Origin: Shewanella saliphila
GTDB lineage: Bacteria > Pseudomonadota > Gammaproteobacteria > Enterobacterales > Shewanellaceae
Assembly: GCF_014648295.1 (NCBI RefSeq)
Contig: NZ_BMQV01000014.1
Location: forward strand, 1-64,000
DNA: 64,000 bases
Reading direction: 5' to 3'
Shown here: one piece after another, positions 53,473-62,637 of the stretch
Layout of the letters: every line of letters starts with the position of its first letter
Numbering within the stretch: the stretch's first letter is position 1
Made by a program: the position numbers and the translations under genes
Notes under the pieces: model-generated
The model's database searches: none
Told to the model about the DNA's origin: nothing
What the model saw: only the letters and a program-made list of their open reading frames with translations

Positions 53473-54636
53473 ATGCTTAACTTTAATTATCGTAACCCTA
53501 CTCATGTTGTTTTCGGCAAAGACCGTATTGCAGAGTTAGATCAACTTATACCAGCCAATGCCAGAGTATTAATCACTTACGGTGGCGGCAGCGTGCAACG
53601 TTTTGGTACGCTTGATAAAGTCAAAGCCGCTTTAGGTAACCGCACTGTATTTGAATTTGGTGGTATTGAAGCTAACCCAAAATATGACACTCTACTAAAA
53701 GCTGTAGAAGTGGCACGTAATGAAAAAATCGACTTCTTGTTAGCTGTGGGTGGTGGTTCAGTCATGGACGGCACCAAATTTATCGCCCTTGCCACTCAGT
53801 TTGACGGCGATACAGCAAGCTTACTACAACACGGGTTTAACCCAGTGCCAGTGGCTGATGACAAAGTGATTCCACTCGGTGTGATTGCTACCCTGCCCGC
53901 TACCGGTTCTGAAATGAACGCCTTTGCCGTTGTAAGTTATCAAGGTGGTAAATTCCCAGTAAACCACCCATGTGCTTACCCAACATTTGCCATGCTAGAT
54001 CCTGAATTAACTTTCAGCTTGCCAAAAATTCAGGTTGCTAACGGTGTGGTTGATGCATTTGTGCATGTGCTTGAGCAATATGCCACTTACCCAGTTGATG
54101 CACGCGTACAAGACCGCATGGCAGAAGGTATTTTACGTACCTTAATTGAAGTTGGCCCAATCACAGTTGCAGAGCCAACTAACTATGATGCTCGTGCAAA
54201 CTTAATGTGGAGTGCCACATCTGCCCTAAACGGCATGATTGGTACAGGCGTACCGTTAGATTGGTCGACTCATATGATTGGCCACGAACTAACTGCCCTA
54301 TTTGATATTGACCATGCACAAACGCTTGCGGTGATCTTGCCATCATTATGGCGTGTGCTGAAAGAGCAAAAACACGCCAAACTCGTACAATATGCTGCAC
54401 GCGTGTGGGATATTACAGAAGGTGACGAAGCAAGCCGTGTAGATCAGGCTATCGACAAAACCGAAGCTTTCTTCAAGCAAGTGGGTTTACCTGTGCGTTT
54501 ACGCGACCATGGTGTAACGCAAGAGCAACTATCTCAAGTGGTTGACGCGTTAGAAGCCCACGGCATGACAGCATTATCTGAAAGCGGTAAAGTTGATTTA
54601 GCCACCAGCCGTAAAATTTTAGATATGGCGTGGTAG
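53473..54636 (+). CDS. yqhD: NADPH-dependent aldehyde reductase / iron-type alcohol dehydrogenase YqhD
   Basis: 387 aa, similar to E. coli YqhD end to end. NADPH-binding LITYGGGSVQRFG and AVGGGSVMDGTKF; metal ligands in NGVVDAFVHVLEQY and GHELTALFDIDHAQTL. Reduces reactive aldehydes from lipid peroxidation to alcohols. Its ATG at 53473 starts MLNFNYRNPTHV. Controlled in E. coli by YqhC. Strong terminator downstream. Confidence 0.93.
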   Translation: MLNFNYRNPTHVVFGKDRIAELDQLIPANARVLITYGGGSVQRFGTLDKVKAALGNRTVFEFGGIEANPKYDTLLKAVEVARNEKIDFLLAVGGGSVMDGTKFIALATQFDGDTASLLQHGFNPVPVADDKVIPLGVIATLPATGSEMNAFAVVSYQGGKFPVNHPCAYPTFAMLDPELTFSLPKIQVANGVVDAFVHVLEQYATYPVDARVQDRMAEGILRTLIEVGPITVAEPTNYDARANLMWSATSALNGMIGTGVPLDWSTHMIGHELTALFDIDHAQTLAVILPSLWRVLKEQKHAKLVQYAARVWDITEGDEASRVDQAIDKTEAFFKQVGLPVRLRDHGVTQEQLSQVVDALEAHGMTALSESGKVDLATSRKILDMAW

Positions 54637-54686
54637 TCAGCATTTAATCGAAGCGACATTAAGGTCGCTTCGAGTTGCTCGAAACG

Positions 54687-54727
54687 AAAAAGGGCTTAAC
54701 AATCACGTGCATTGTTAAGCCCTTTTT
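54687..54727 (+). terminator. Intrinsic terminator of yqhD
   Basis: 17-bp stem AAAAAGGGCTTAACAAT / ATTGTTAAGCCCTTTTT, 7-nt loop and A/T ends. Lies between convergent yqhD and the SMR gene and is probably bidirectional. Confidence 0.92.
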
Positions 54728-54746
54728 AGTTACCTGTCTTTCTACG

Positions 54747-55079
54747 CTAATGCGGCGTCACATTCGAAAATAAATTCATTATCACCACACCAATCAAAAT
54801 AAATCCCATGCCCACCAGTGCACCTAAATCCAACTTTTGACCGTACATCACCCAAGCTATTAAGGTAATAAGCACAATCCCAAGGCCTGCCCATGTGGCA
54901 TAAGCAACACCTACCGGGATCCCTTTTAATGCTAGAGAAAGAAAGTAAAAAGACAACACATACCCAACAATAACCACTATTGAAGGCGTAACTTTAGTAA
55001 ATCCATCACTGGCTTTAAGCGCAGATGTCGCCACAACTTCGGTTAAAATCGCCACACTTAACAATATCCAACTTTTCAT
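54747..55079 (-). CDS. SMR-family multidrug efflux protein (EmrE-like)
   Basis: 110 aa, four membrane helices. The essential membrane Glu is in [14 protein letters not shown] and the conserved Trp in [15 protein letters not shown]-terminus SNVTPH resembles EmrE. Proton-coupled export of cationic hydrophobic drugs or a related metabolite, such as guanidinium in other SMR subtypes. EmrE subtype favoured by the TLMK-like SALKASDGF motif. Confidence 0.9.
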   Translation of the reverse strand: MKSWILLSVAILTEVVATSALKASDGFTKVTPSIVVIVGYVLSFYFLSLALKGIPVGVAYATWAGLGIVLITLIAWVMYGQKLDLGALVGMGFILIGVVIMNLFSNVTPH

Positions 55080-55337
55080 TTTTACTTTCTACCCAGCCAA
55101 ACAGGCGAGCAGTATAAAGATTAATCGCCAAGAAATCAGCCCGCGAATGCTTAGCTATATCGATAACTAAACTCAACCCGCACCCATTGTGTCTATGTCA
55201 TCTTAGTTTGCGACTCAGACAATCAATCACGGCGATTGCTTGTATTTACATTCACTATCTGTTTATGTTGTTAATATGTTAAATGAATATCGCTGTATTA
55301 CAGCCCCCCAAAAATCAGGTATTGAATTGGTGACAAC

Positions 55338-57188
55338 GTGAAGAGATTTTCAACAACGTCTTTATCTATTTTTTTACTGTGTATTTACTGCCTTAGTGCC
55401 GTAGCAGACATTGGGGTAACGGAAGACATAAATAGTGAAACTAACGTTATACTTGAACAATGTAACACTCGTATAAAACAAGTCTCTCCCAAAGCTAGCC
55501 TCAGTTTTTGCAGTCAACAGCTCACTGCATTAGACAAAGAAAATTACCCTATTACTGCCGCTAAATTACAATTAACGCTATACGATCTGTACCTTGAGTT
55601 AGACAATGCTGCGGCCGCTGAACAACAACTCATCGCCGTAAAAAATAGCACCGGATTTATACAAAGTACCGAAATCCAATACCTTTGGCTTCGCAAAAGT
55701 GCAGCAGAAAAACTCTACAAAAAAGACTATGTTGAAGCAAAAAACCTATTCGAAAATGCATTCAATATCGCGCAAACAGCACAATCTGACCTTTGGTTAG
55801 CAAAAAGCTACAACGACTTAGCGTTAACGGAGCAGTATTTAAACCACTATGCAAAAGCCTTAAGCTACTACCAAAAAAGTTTGGCTATTAAAGAAGCTTT
55901 GGGGAATGATTTTTATACTGCCATAACTTTGAGTAATCTGGGTCTTATCTATAAAAAGCTCGAAAAATATACCGAGTCTCAACGCTATTTTGAACTGTCG
56001 CTCGAGCATTATTTACGCCACACAAGTGACAATGCAGACATAAATACCATTAGTTATATGTCGCACCTCTACGGTAATCTTGCTGAGATATATAATATAA
56101 ACAATGAGTTCAATAAGAAGCACTTTTATAGCGATAAGGTAATATCGGCTTATAATGACAATTTAACGGGTAACGACAAGCTTTCTGCTTTAATCAATTT
56201 GGCCACAATCCATATCAATGCAAATGAATTTGCACCCGCTCAAGCAGTTGCAGAGAGTTTATCTGAATATTTACCTCGTCAAGATCACTCATTTCACGAT
56301 GTGATTTACTATTTAAAAGCGCAAATAGCCAATCACCAAAAAGATGTCACACAAGCAATCACATTCATTGAAAACGCCATGGATTATAGCGACACCAAGC
56401 AAGACTCATTACAAAAAATGAGTATCTATCAATATGCAAGTGAGCTCTATTATGACAATGGACGTCCTTACGAGTCTTTAGTGTATTTAAAGCGATATCA
56501 GGTATTACATGAGGCTTTGCTTGAAAAAAAATACAGCGAAAACATTAAGGTAATCCAAAGTGATATTGAAAATGAACGTGTACAAAGAGCATTAGCAGAA
56601 GAGCAAATCATCAACCAACAAAAAAGCCAAGAAATTGATAAATTGCTTAACTTAATTTTGAGTATCACCAGCATTAGTTTACTTGTCGGTTTTGTAGTGA
56701 GTTTTTATATTTATCGAAAGCGTAAAGCTCAGCAGCATTTAATGACCATTATTGAGTCACATAAGCAGCAGTTATTTTTATTGTCAAATGACGACACAAC
56801 AGAGCATGAAGAGAGCGAACAACAACCAGACACCTCACCACAATCACCAAGCGAATTAACAGCCTCGTTTGCAGAATTGTTGGTCACGACCATGCTTGAT
56901 TGCATTAATATTTGGGAAAAGAGCACTAAAACTAATAAAGTAGAATTAGCCGACAGAAGCCAAATTTGGACGATATCTATCGACTCTGGTCGTCTAAGAA
57001 CACGCTCTTTAGATAAATACCTACACGTAAAAAAATTACCTGATAATCCACGTTGGCGTAATGTTGTTAAAACATGTCACTTCATATTGTCTGAGTGCAA
57101 TTTGTCTAACGATGATAGAACACTACTAACCTCGCATCTTGACCGAATTATGCAAGTGATCAAGAGCGAGTCTTTAGGCATAACGTAA
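55338..57188 (+). CDS. Exported TPR protein with C-terminal conserved domain
   Basis: 616 aa, GTG start. Signal peptide (about 1-22). About ten TPR-like helices from 55 to 390 (NDLALTEQYLNHYAKALSYY and SNLGLIYKKLEKYTESQRYF are clear). A coiled linker, one membrane segment (about 436-460, NLILSITSISLLVGFVVSF) and a cytoplasmic C-terminal domain of about 100 residues (ADRSQIWTISIDSGRLRTRS, LDKYL, NPRWRNVVKTCHFIL). I do not recognise that last domain by name. Topology suggests a periplasmic TPR sensor with a cytoplasmic output, like TPR signalling proteins of marine gammaproteobacteria. Not in a known operon. Confidence 0.72.
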   Translation: MKRFSTTSLSIFLLCIYCLSAVADIGVTEDINSETNVILEQCNTRIKQVSPKASLSFCSQQLTALDKENYPITAAKLQLTLYDLYLELDNAAAAEQQLIAVKNSTGFIQSTEIQYLWLRKSAAEKLYKKDYVEAKNLFENAFNIAQTAQSDLWLAKSYNDLALTEQYLNHYAKALSYYQKSLAIKEALGNDFYTAITLSNLGLIYKKLEKYTESQRYFELSLEHYLRHTSDNADINTISYMSHLYGNLAEIYNINNEFNKKHFYSDKVISAYNDNLTGNDKLSALINLATIHINANEFAPAQAVAESLSEYLPRQDHSFHDVIYYLKAQIANHQKDVTQAITFIENAMDYSDTKQDSLQKMSIYQYASELYYDNGRPYESLVYLKRYQVLHEALLEKKYSENIKVIQSDIENERVQRALAEEQIINQQKSQEIDKLLNLILSITSISLLVGFVVSFYIYRKRKAQQHLMTIIESHKQQLFLLSNDDTTEHEESEQQPDTSPQSPSELTASFAELLVTTMLDCINIWEKSTKTNKVELADRSQIWTISIDSGRLRTRSLDKYLHVKKLPDNPRWRNVVKTCHFILSECNLSNDDRTLLTSHLDRIMQVIKSESLGIT

Positions 57189-57205
57189 TCGATTAATTTT
57201 GTGGT

Positions 57206-57853
57206 TTACCCACCTTTTTTAAGTAATGGTTGCTGTAGTTTAATCTCACGAACACTGTCTCTTACTACTGGCTTAAGTACATTTTTATACACACAACTAA
57301 ACGTTAATCCTTCGGTCAATCGATAATCACTTTGTTGTGCTGTTGCAGGATTTATCCCCACTAAAAAGCTATTAGGTGCAATAAACTTAGGCATTAGATT
57401 ATTATTTTGATCTTTGATATTAATCGAAGCATAAGCATTACACATCGACACAGCCACAAGCCCTGCAATATTGATTCGATTTGTCACGCTATTAAGATCG
57501 GGTGAATTAACATTATTGTCTTGTAGCTTCGTGAATGGGTCTATCACACCATGAAAGCCACCTAAATCATCTATTTCGACTTCAGGTTGTTGCATCTGAC
57601 GAGTGTTCATCGATTGCGACGCAGCTACATGATCATTATGTAATGTCAGTTGTTTACTCATCATCCATTTTTCAATATCAAAGTACTGGGCACGATAATG
57701 ATACTGTTTAATCATATCCATCTCGCTCAGTTCAAAAGTGATTTCGGTTTTAATCGCGGCACTGACAGGGGTGAGTTCATTAAATGCAAGTTGGTGCGCA
57801 GATGCGCTACCAGCACAACTAAGCAGAGTAACTAGGGGCAATATGTATTTCAT
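57206..57853 (-). CDS. Exported protein of unknown function
   Basis: 215 aa. A signal peptide (1-20, ending SASA) precedes a mature domain with no recognised family. The pattern FNELTPVSAAIKTEITFEL and a pair of cysteines (VSMCNAYAS, LTFSCVYKN), likely disulfide-linked, are visible. The C-terminus is basic (LKKGG). AAAGGAT precedes the ATG. Convergent with the TPR gene, 17 bp away, and divergent from the next exported protein gene. Confidence 0.65.
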   Translation of the reverse strand: MKYILPLVTLLSCAGSASAHQLAFNELTPVSAAIKTEITFELSEMDMIKQYHYRAQYFDIEKWMMSKQLTLHNDHVAASQSMNTRQMQQPEVEIDDLGGFHGVIDPFTKLQDNNVNSPDLNSVTNRINIAGLVAVSMCNAYASINIKDQNNNLMPKFIAPNSFLVGINPATAQQSDYRLTEGLTFSCVYKNVLKPVVRDSVREIKLQQPLLKKGG

Positions 57854-58070
57854 AAAATATCCTTTTTAGAATGAATGCATCAACTTAGACGCTATGCATT
57901 TCCATTTTTATAGTCCACTAAATACTAGGGTAAATTTGGGTAAAACATAAAACGCCCCCTTTTTAACCCTCTAACTTTACTGACTTTTTTATCTTAACTG
58001 TTAGTTTTGAATCAGCTTAAGTCATTAAGCATGCTTCAACATTTTACTAACCAGAATAAGGAAGGTCAGG

Positions 58071-59111
58071 ATGAGTATATTCAAAAAAACATTAATCAGT
58101 ATGTGTCTAATGAGTGCATCAACAATAGTTTGTGCAACCCCAATAACCGCTAACGTCACAGCAGATAACGATTTCATTGTGGTACATTCACCAGGTAATG
58201 GTAGTACACCTACAGTCGTTTACCGTGGGGCCAATGGCAGTAATTGGCAAAAAATTGAATCATTCAAGTTTGATATTGACAACTCAGCCCAATCACTAGA
58301 AACCTGTTCAGTCAGTGTGATTGCATGGGGGGATGGTAAGGTGTCACAAGGTATGGCAGCTATTTTTAAAGGTGATAGCACGATTTATACCGGCTCAGGC
58401 CACTTTAAAGCACACCAATCTTCGATTACATCGTCTGGTTGGGCACAAGCAGGCGGACCTAATGCAAGCCAAATTAATACATTAATTGCAAATACCTTGT
58501 CTAATGGCCAATCACCTTATCTATTGCCTGGTTCTGTCGCCGGAGGCACCTCACCCTGGGGAACGATGAACTTCCCGCTAGCCAATAATGTGAATACTAA
58601 TAATTTCCGCTGGGCTTGGTCGACCAGTAACTTAGCCCCAAAAACCTATTCTGTATTTACCGCGGCCTGTGGCGATATCGTTGAAGCGGCACCGGTTGCA
58701 GTCCATATGCCTGGAGAACACTTCCAATGTTATGGCGTGCAAAAAGGAGATGCTCTTCGTGAAGAAACCATCATGATAGAAGATCAGTTTGGTAAAACGC
58801 GTGCAGTTTTGGGTAAGCCAGTATTGTTATGTAACCCGTCAAGCAAGATCCACAACGACAAGATGTATAAAATTCGAAACGAAAAGCGTCATATGGTTTG
58901 CTATGACTTAATCAAACAAAGCAAAGTGAGAAACCACAATCTTGAAATCAATAACCAATTTGCGCCTGATCAGATAGTCAATGATCAACGTGAGTTGTTC
59001 TGTGTACCATCGAGTAAAAAACACTTACCCCCAGTCAAGCCTAATAAACCCGGTAAGCCAATTCCAAGAGAAATGAAAAGAGCAGAAATAAAACCATTAA
59101 AGCAACTATAA
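58071..59111 (+). CDS. Exported protein with DUF7450-like C-terminal domain
   Basis: 346 aa with a signal peptide (1-22, ending CATP). Residues about 25-225 form an unrecognised beta-rich N-terminal region. Residues about 230-325 show repeated cysteines and the pattern HFQCYGVQK, EDQFGKTRAVLGKPVLLCNPSSK, HMVCYDLIKQ and LFCVPSSK, resembling DUF7450 secreted domains. Cys pairs suggest disulfides and an extracytoplasmic location. AAGGA precedes the ATG. Own terminator. No neighbour explains its role. Confidence 0.68.
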   Translation: MSIFKKTLISMCLMSASTIVCATPITANVTADNDFIVVHSPGNGSTPTVVYRGANGSNWQKIESFKFDIDNSAQSLETCSVSVIAWGDGKVSQGMAAIFKGDSTIYTGSGHFKAHQSSITSSGWAQAGGPNASQINTLIANTLSNGQSPYLLPGSVAGGTSPWGTMNFPLANNVNTNNFRWAWSTSNLAPKTYSVFTAACGDIVEAAPVAVHMPGEHFQCYGVQKGDALREETIMIEDQFGKTRAVLGKPVLLCNPSSKIHNDKMYKIRNEKRHMVCYDLIKQSKVRNHNLEINNQFAPDQIVNDQRELFCVPSSKKHLPPVKPNKPGKPIPREMKRAEIKPLKQL

Positions 59112-59137
59112 ACCTACATTGATAAAGGGTTATACAT

Positions 59138-59168
59138 AGTCAGTGAGTCCCCTCACTGACTATTTTTT
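59138..59168 (+). terminator. Intrinsic terminator of the DUF7450-like gene
   Basis: Stem AGTCAGTGAG / CTCACTGACT with a 4-nt loop, followed by ATTTTTTATT. Confidence 0.88.
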
Positions 59169-59210
59169 ATTGGAGAAAAATAACAAAAATACATTCTCGC
59201 GCATAGAAAT

Positions 59211-60080
59211 CTACACGCCCATCTCAACCGCTTTTTTAGGAGTAAAACTACTGCCTATTGACGCAATAATCACCAAACCAATAGCGAGCCACTGTAATAA
59301 GGATAATTGTTCACTCAAAATAACAAATCCAGCCAGGGCCGCAATTGCAGGCTCTAAACTCATCAGCACACTAAACGCTTGCGTCGGCATATTACGCAGC
59401 GCCACCATTTCTAATGAATAGGGTAAGGCACTTGATAATACAGCCACCAATAACCCAAGCGGTAAGACTTCCCAGCTAATTAACGCTAACCCTTGGGTAA
59501 CAGCACCAACAGGCACTAAAACAATTGCCGCCACTGTCATGCCTAAAGCCACCGTTATGCCACCAGATGCTTGCTTGCCTGTACGAGTACCAAATAAAAT
59601 ATACCCAGCCCAACAAGCACCGGCGCCAAGCGCCATCAATGCCCCTGCTATATCAAGCCCTTGAGCGCTCGACAAACTTGGCATGAGTAATAAAATGCCT
59701 GCAATGGCACAGGCCACCCAAAACAAATCGCTTTTGCGCTTTGAGCTAAATAAGGCGACTGCCAAAGGGCCAGTAAACTCAAGTGCGACCGCAATGCCTA
59801 ACGGAATACGTTCAATCGCAAGATAAAATAAGATATTCATCCCACCTAAGCACAAACCATAAATAATAATGCTTTGCCAATCTCGACCTTGAGGCATTGC
59901 CCGCCAAGGGCGGAACACTAACCATAAAACGGCTGCTGCAAAACCTAAACGCAACGCCGTGGTGCCTTCAGGCCCAATAATCGGGAAAAGTTGTTTTGCT
60001 AAAGAGGCGCCAGATTGAATGGTCACCATTGCCAACAACACACTACCGACAGCAGTAAGAAGTACACGATTGATTTGCAT
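59211..60080 (-). CDS. EamA/RhtA-type inner-membrane exporter
   Basis: 289 aa (start at ATG 60080, MQINRVLL; a longer frame starts at ATG 60116). Ten membrane segments in two EamA repeats. SGASLAKQLFPIIGPEGTTALRL, IPLGIAVALEFTGPLAVALFSS and LGAGACWAGYILFGTRTG are strongly RhtA-like. Exports threonine/homoserine or related amino acids in E. coli. I do not assign the symbol because specificity is inferred only. Confidence 0.85.
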   Translation of the reverse strand: MQINRVLLTAVGSVLLAMVTIQSGASLAKQLFPIIGPEGTTALRLGFAAAVLWLVFRPWRAMPQGRDWQSIIIYGLCLGGMNILFYLAIERIPLGIAVALEFTGPLAVALFSSKRKSDLFWVACAIAGILLLMPSLSSAQGLDIAGALMALGAGACWAGYILFGTRTGKQASGGITVALGMTVAAIVLVPVGAVTQGLALISWEVLPLGLLVAVLSSALPYSLEMVALRNMPTQAFSVLMSLEPAIAALAGFVILSEQLSLLQWLAIGLVIIASIGSSFTPKKAVEMGV

Positions 60081-60191
60081 AGAAAAACCCAAAGATGAAA
60101 AACGCAATAATGGCATTCTACATGAGCACGTTCAAACCGAGCAGTATTAAATATCAACATGCACAGAAGTCATACCATTAAGCGATTAATT

Positions 60192-60632
60192 TTATGTCTG
60201 TATGATGTTTTTTATAAAAGCAATTTTGCTATTCGTTGTTGCACCATTATTGTCATAACCACAGATATGATAACCACTGGCAATAAGCATATGTAACATG
60301 TTGGGAAACTGATTCATGGACTTAACCTTAATCGCTTTGAATCCTTGCGCAACCGCCCAAGACTCTTGCAACTGGCGCAATTGAGAGGCGACTTTCATTT
60401 CTCTGTGTTGTGGTACACCACCAAGCCAGCTGTAAAACTCATCATGATTGAGCGAGTAACCCACTTTAAAACCAATGGGCGCTGTATCGTACTTAGCCAC
60501 TAAAATTAACGCGCTTTTACCCGCAAGACGCTCGGCGATTGTGGTTGCCGTGATGCTATTGTCAAACTCAGGTACTAATGCAAGTACCGCGACAATATCG
60601 TCTACCGTACCTTCAACAAACTGGTAAGTCAT
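60192..60632 (-). CDS. GNAT-family N-acetyltransferase
   Basis: 146 aa GNAT-like protein. The core Ac-CoA segment is LGGVPQHREMKVASQLRQL (Q/RxxG/A-like), and IKVKSMNQFPNMLHMLIASGY forms the second half. Substrate unknown. Its ATG overlaps the stop of the upstream small ORF in ATGA, so the two are coupled. AGAGAGG precedes the ATG. Confidence 0.72.
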   Translation of the reverse strand: MTYQFVEGTVDDIVAVLALVPEFDNSITATTIAERLAGKSALILVAKYDTAPIGFKVGYSLNHDEFYSWLGGVPQHREMKVASQLRQLQESWAVAQGFKAIKVKSMNQFPNMLHMLIASGYHICGYDNNGATTNSKIAFIKNIIQT

Positions 60633-60910
60633 AATGACCTCTCTTTATCCCAAAAACCAACTATGTAATAACCGACCGCAATACAACACAATTTGCTGCG
60701 TTTATGGCCATTAACATTACCCTTTTTACGATAAAAACACCCCGTAGGTACCGCATACAATGTCAGTAAATTTAACAAATGAATATAGCCAAAATGATTA
60801 AACAATAGCAAGCCTAAATGCGCAGGCATAAACAATGACACCATGGCGTAAACAGCATCAACATGTTTCCTAATGCTTTGTGCGATATGCAGTGGCTCAA
60901 GGTAATGCAT
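60629..60910 (-). CDS. Small hypothetical membrane-like protein
   Basis: 93 aa from the ATG at 60910, with AGAGA upstream. A hydrophobic central part (VDAVYAMVSLFMPAHLGLLL, then YIHLLNLLTLYAVP) and a basic C-terminus. It is translationally coupled to the GNAT gene. I recognise no family. The frame is open further upstream to 60979, but that portion overlaps a terminator. Confidence 0.45.
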   Translation of the reverse strand: MHYLEPLHIAQSIRKHVDAVYAMVSLFMPAHLGLLLFNHFGYIHLLNLLTLYAVPTGCFYRKKGNVNGHKRSKLCCIAVGYYIVGFWDKERSL

Positions 60911-60935
60911 TAAGTCTCTTTTGAGGCATAAATAA

Positions 60936-60967
60936 AAACACCTTATCAGTTGCCCAATAAGGTGTTT
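60936..60967 (-). terminator. Intrinsic terminator of the fdh operon
   Basis: Minus-strand stem AAACACCTTAT / ATAAGGTGTTT with a 10-nt loop and a following TTTATTTATG T-rich tail, 21 bp after the fdhC stop. Confidence 0.82.
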
Positions 60968-60988
60968 AACAGATGACACGCCATTAAT

Positions 60989-61960
60989 TTACTTTTTGTA
61001 AGTTAAGGTGCCATTTTCTTTGATTTCATCAAACCACAAGTTGTGATGTTGAGTCGCCCAGTTTTCGTCGCAGTAGCCAGAGACCATACACTCCATACCA
61101 CCTTCAGACATAACTGTAGCCATAAAGATATGCACGATAGAAAACGCGGTAATAATAATGGCGCTCACCGAGTGAAGCACTAAAGCGATTAAGCTCAGGG
61201 TACGGCTTGGTTCAAATATATTTGGGAACAGTAACAACATGCCTGAAGCACAAATCACTAGACCAAATAATGCAAACGTCCAAAACCATAGTTTTTCACC
61301 GGCGTTAGCAAACCCTGCGTCAGGGTGCTTACCTTTAAATGGACCAAAATTAATATAACCACCAACATAGAGCATCCATTTGATGTCGTACATTTTTGGC
61401 ATTTGATTTTTAGCCCAAAGCACGGTCATCAGTAGCCAACCGAACATAAATGGAATGGCCATATAATCATGCACTAACTTAGCAGCATTAATTAACCCAG
61501 CCCATAAGCCTTCGCCCAAGTATGGTTGGAAAAAGAAACGACCCGCAAGCAAGGTTAACCCGGTTAAAATCAGTAACAAGCAAGGAATCGCACCTAACCA
61601 GTGAACACTGACATCAAACTTTGACCAGCGATGTACCATTTTGCCAGAAAAACCACCGTGTAATTTTGAAATGCCGTTTACTTTAATAAACAACACAAAC
61701 ACGATAATCATGCCAAATAACGCAGCCATAATGGCGGGTGCTAATAAGTCGCTACGTAGCTGAAACACACGCATGTCGTAGGTATTAATTAGCTGGTTAT
61801 GAGCCTGGCCTTGTGACGTGGTAACGCCTTGAGCACCATCTTTTACTTGAGTCCACATTAACTCGTTGGCTGAACTCGGCTCTTCTGCGGTATTTGCCAG
61901 GGCAAAACCACAAAAAAGTAAACTCAGCGCCACAGATAACGCGATTAGTATATTTTTCAT
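60989..61960 (-). CDS. fdhC: Formate dehydrogenase cytochrome b subunit
   Basis: 323 aa. A signal-like N-terminus (ILIALSVALSLLFCGFALAN) is followed by four membrane helices of the cytochrome b556 type (FDVSVHWLGAIPCLLLILTG, VHDYMAIPFMFGWLL, FTLFGLVICASGML, VLHSVSAIIITAFSIVHIF). His residues in these helices are the haem ligands. Passes electrons from the Fe-S subunit to menaquinone. The periplasm-facing N-terminal region (about 20-75) is longer than in E. coli FdnI. Last gene of fdhABC, ending in a terminator. Confidence 0.9.
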   Translation of the reverse strand: MKNILIALSVALSLLFCGFALANTAEEPSSANELMWTQVKDGAQGVTTSQGQAHNQLINTYDMRVFQLRSDLLAPAIMAALFGMIIVFVLFIKVNGISKLHGGFSGKMVHRWSKFDVSVHWLGAIPCLLLILTGLTLLAGRFFFQPYLGEGLWAGLINAAKLVHDYMAIPFMFGWLLMTVLWAKNQMPKMYDIKWMLYVGGYINFGPFKGKHPDAGFANAGEKLWFWTFALFGLVICASGMLLLFPNIFEPSRTLSLIALVLHSVSAIIITAFSIVHIFMATVMSEGGMECMVSGYCDENWATQHHNLWFDEIKENGTLTYKK

Positions 61961-62039
61961 GTTACATCCTTTTGAGTCGCTAGGTGCTCAATATCTTGAA
62001 TACCTAGCAACACTTGGAGACTAACTTAACAACAGAGAA

Positions 62040-62609
62040 TTAACCCCAAATTGCATTGTTAGAACCACGAGAAGCAACACGCTCACGGTAGATATTTGAT
62101 ACCACACCGGCATCACCCGCAAGCAACGATTTAGTTGCACATAACTCAGCACACATTGGCAACTTACCTTCAGCAATACGGTTAGAACCGTATTTGAGGC
62201 GCTCTGCTTCAGAATGATCTTCTTCAGGGCCGCCAGCACAGAAAGTACATTTGTCCATTTTGCCACGACCGCCAAATGTTGACTTTTGTGGGAACTGAGG
62301 TGCGCCGAAAGGACACGCATAGAAACAGTAGCCACAACCGATACAGGTATCTTTGTTGTGTAGCACTATGCCGTCTTCGGTACGGTAGAAGCAATCTGTA
62401 GGGCATACTGCCATACAAGGTGCATCGGTACAGTGCATACAGGCAACAGATATTGATGCTTCACCTGGCTCACCGTCTTTGAGTGTCACCACGCGGCGAC
62501 GTTGAATACCCCACTCTAAAGCAGAGTCGTTTTCGTTTTTACATGCAGTGACACAGCCATTACATTCAATGCAGCGCTTGGTATCACATAAAAATTTCAT
62601 TGTAGCCAT
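62040..62609 (-). CDS. fdhB: Formate dehydrogenase iron-sulfur subunit
   Basis: 189 aa electron-transfer subunit with four [4Fe-4S] cysteine groups: CIECNGCVTAC, CMHCTDAPCMAVCPTDCF, CIGCGYCFYACP and CTFC...C. Lacks the membrane anchor of E. coli FdnH (294 aa), so it is the short DMSO/FDH-type form. AGGAG precedes the ATG. Bridges FdhA to the cytochrome b subunit. Confidence 0.92.
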   Translation of the reverse strand: MATMKFLCDTKRCIECNGCVTACKNENDSALEWGIQRRRVVTLKDGEPGEASISVACMHCTDAPCMAVCPTDCFYRTEDGIVLHNKDTCIGCGYCFYACPFGAPQFPQKSTFGGRGKMDKCTFCAGGPEEDHSEAERLKYGSNRIAEGKLPMCAELCATKSLLAGDAGVVSNIYRERVASRGSNNAIWG

Positions 62610-62637
62610 GTTGGCAATTCTCCTAGCTTAACTGCAA

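Noticed and set aside
53286-53480. 64-aa open frame between yqhC and yqhD
   Set aside because: It overlaps the yqhD start and has no ribosome site; it is likely intergenic.
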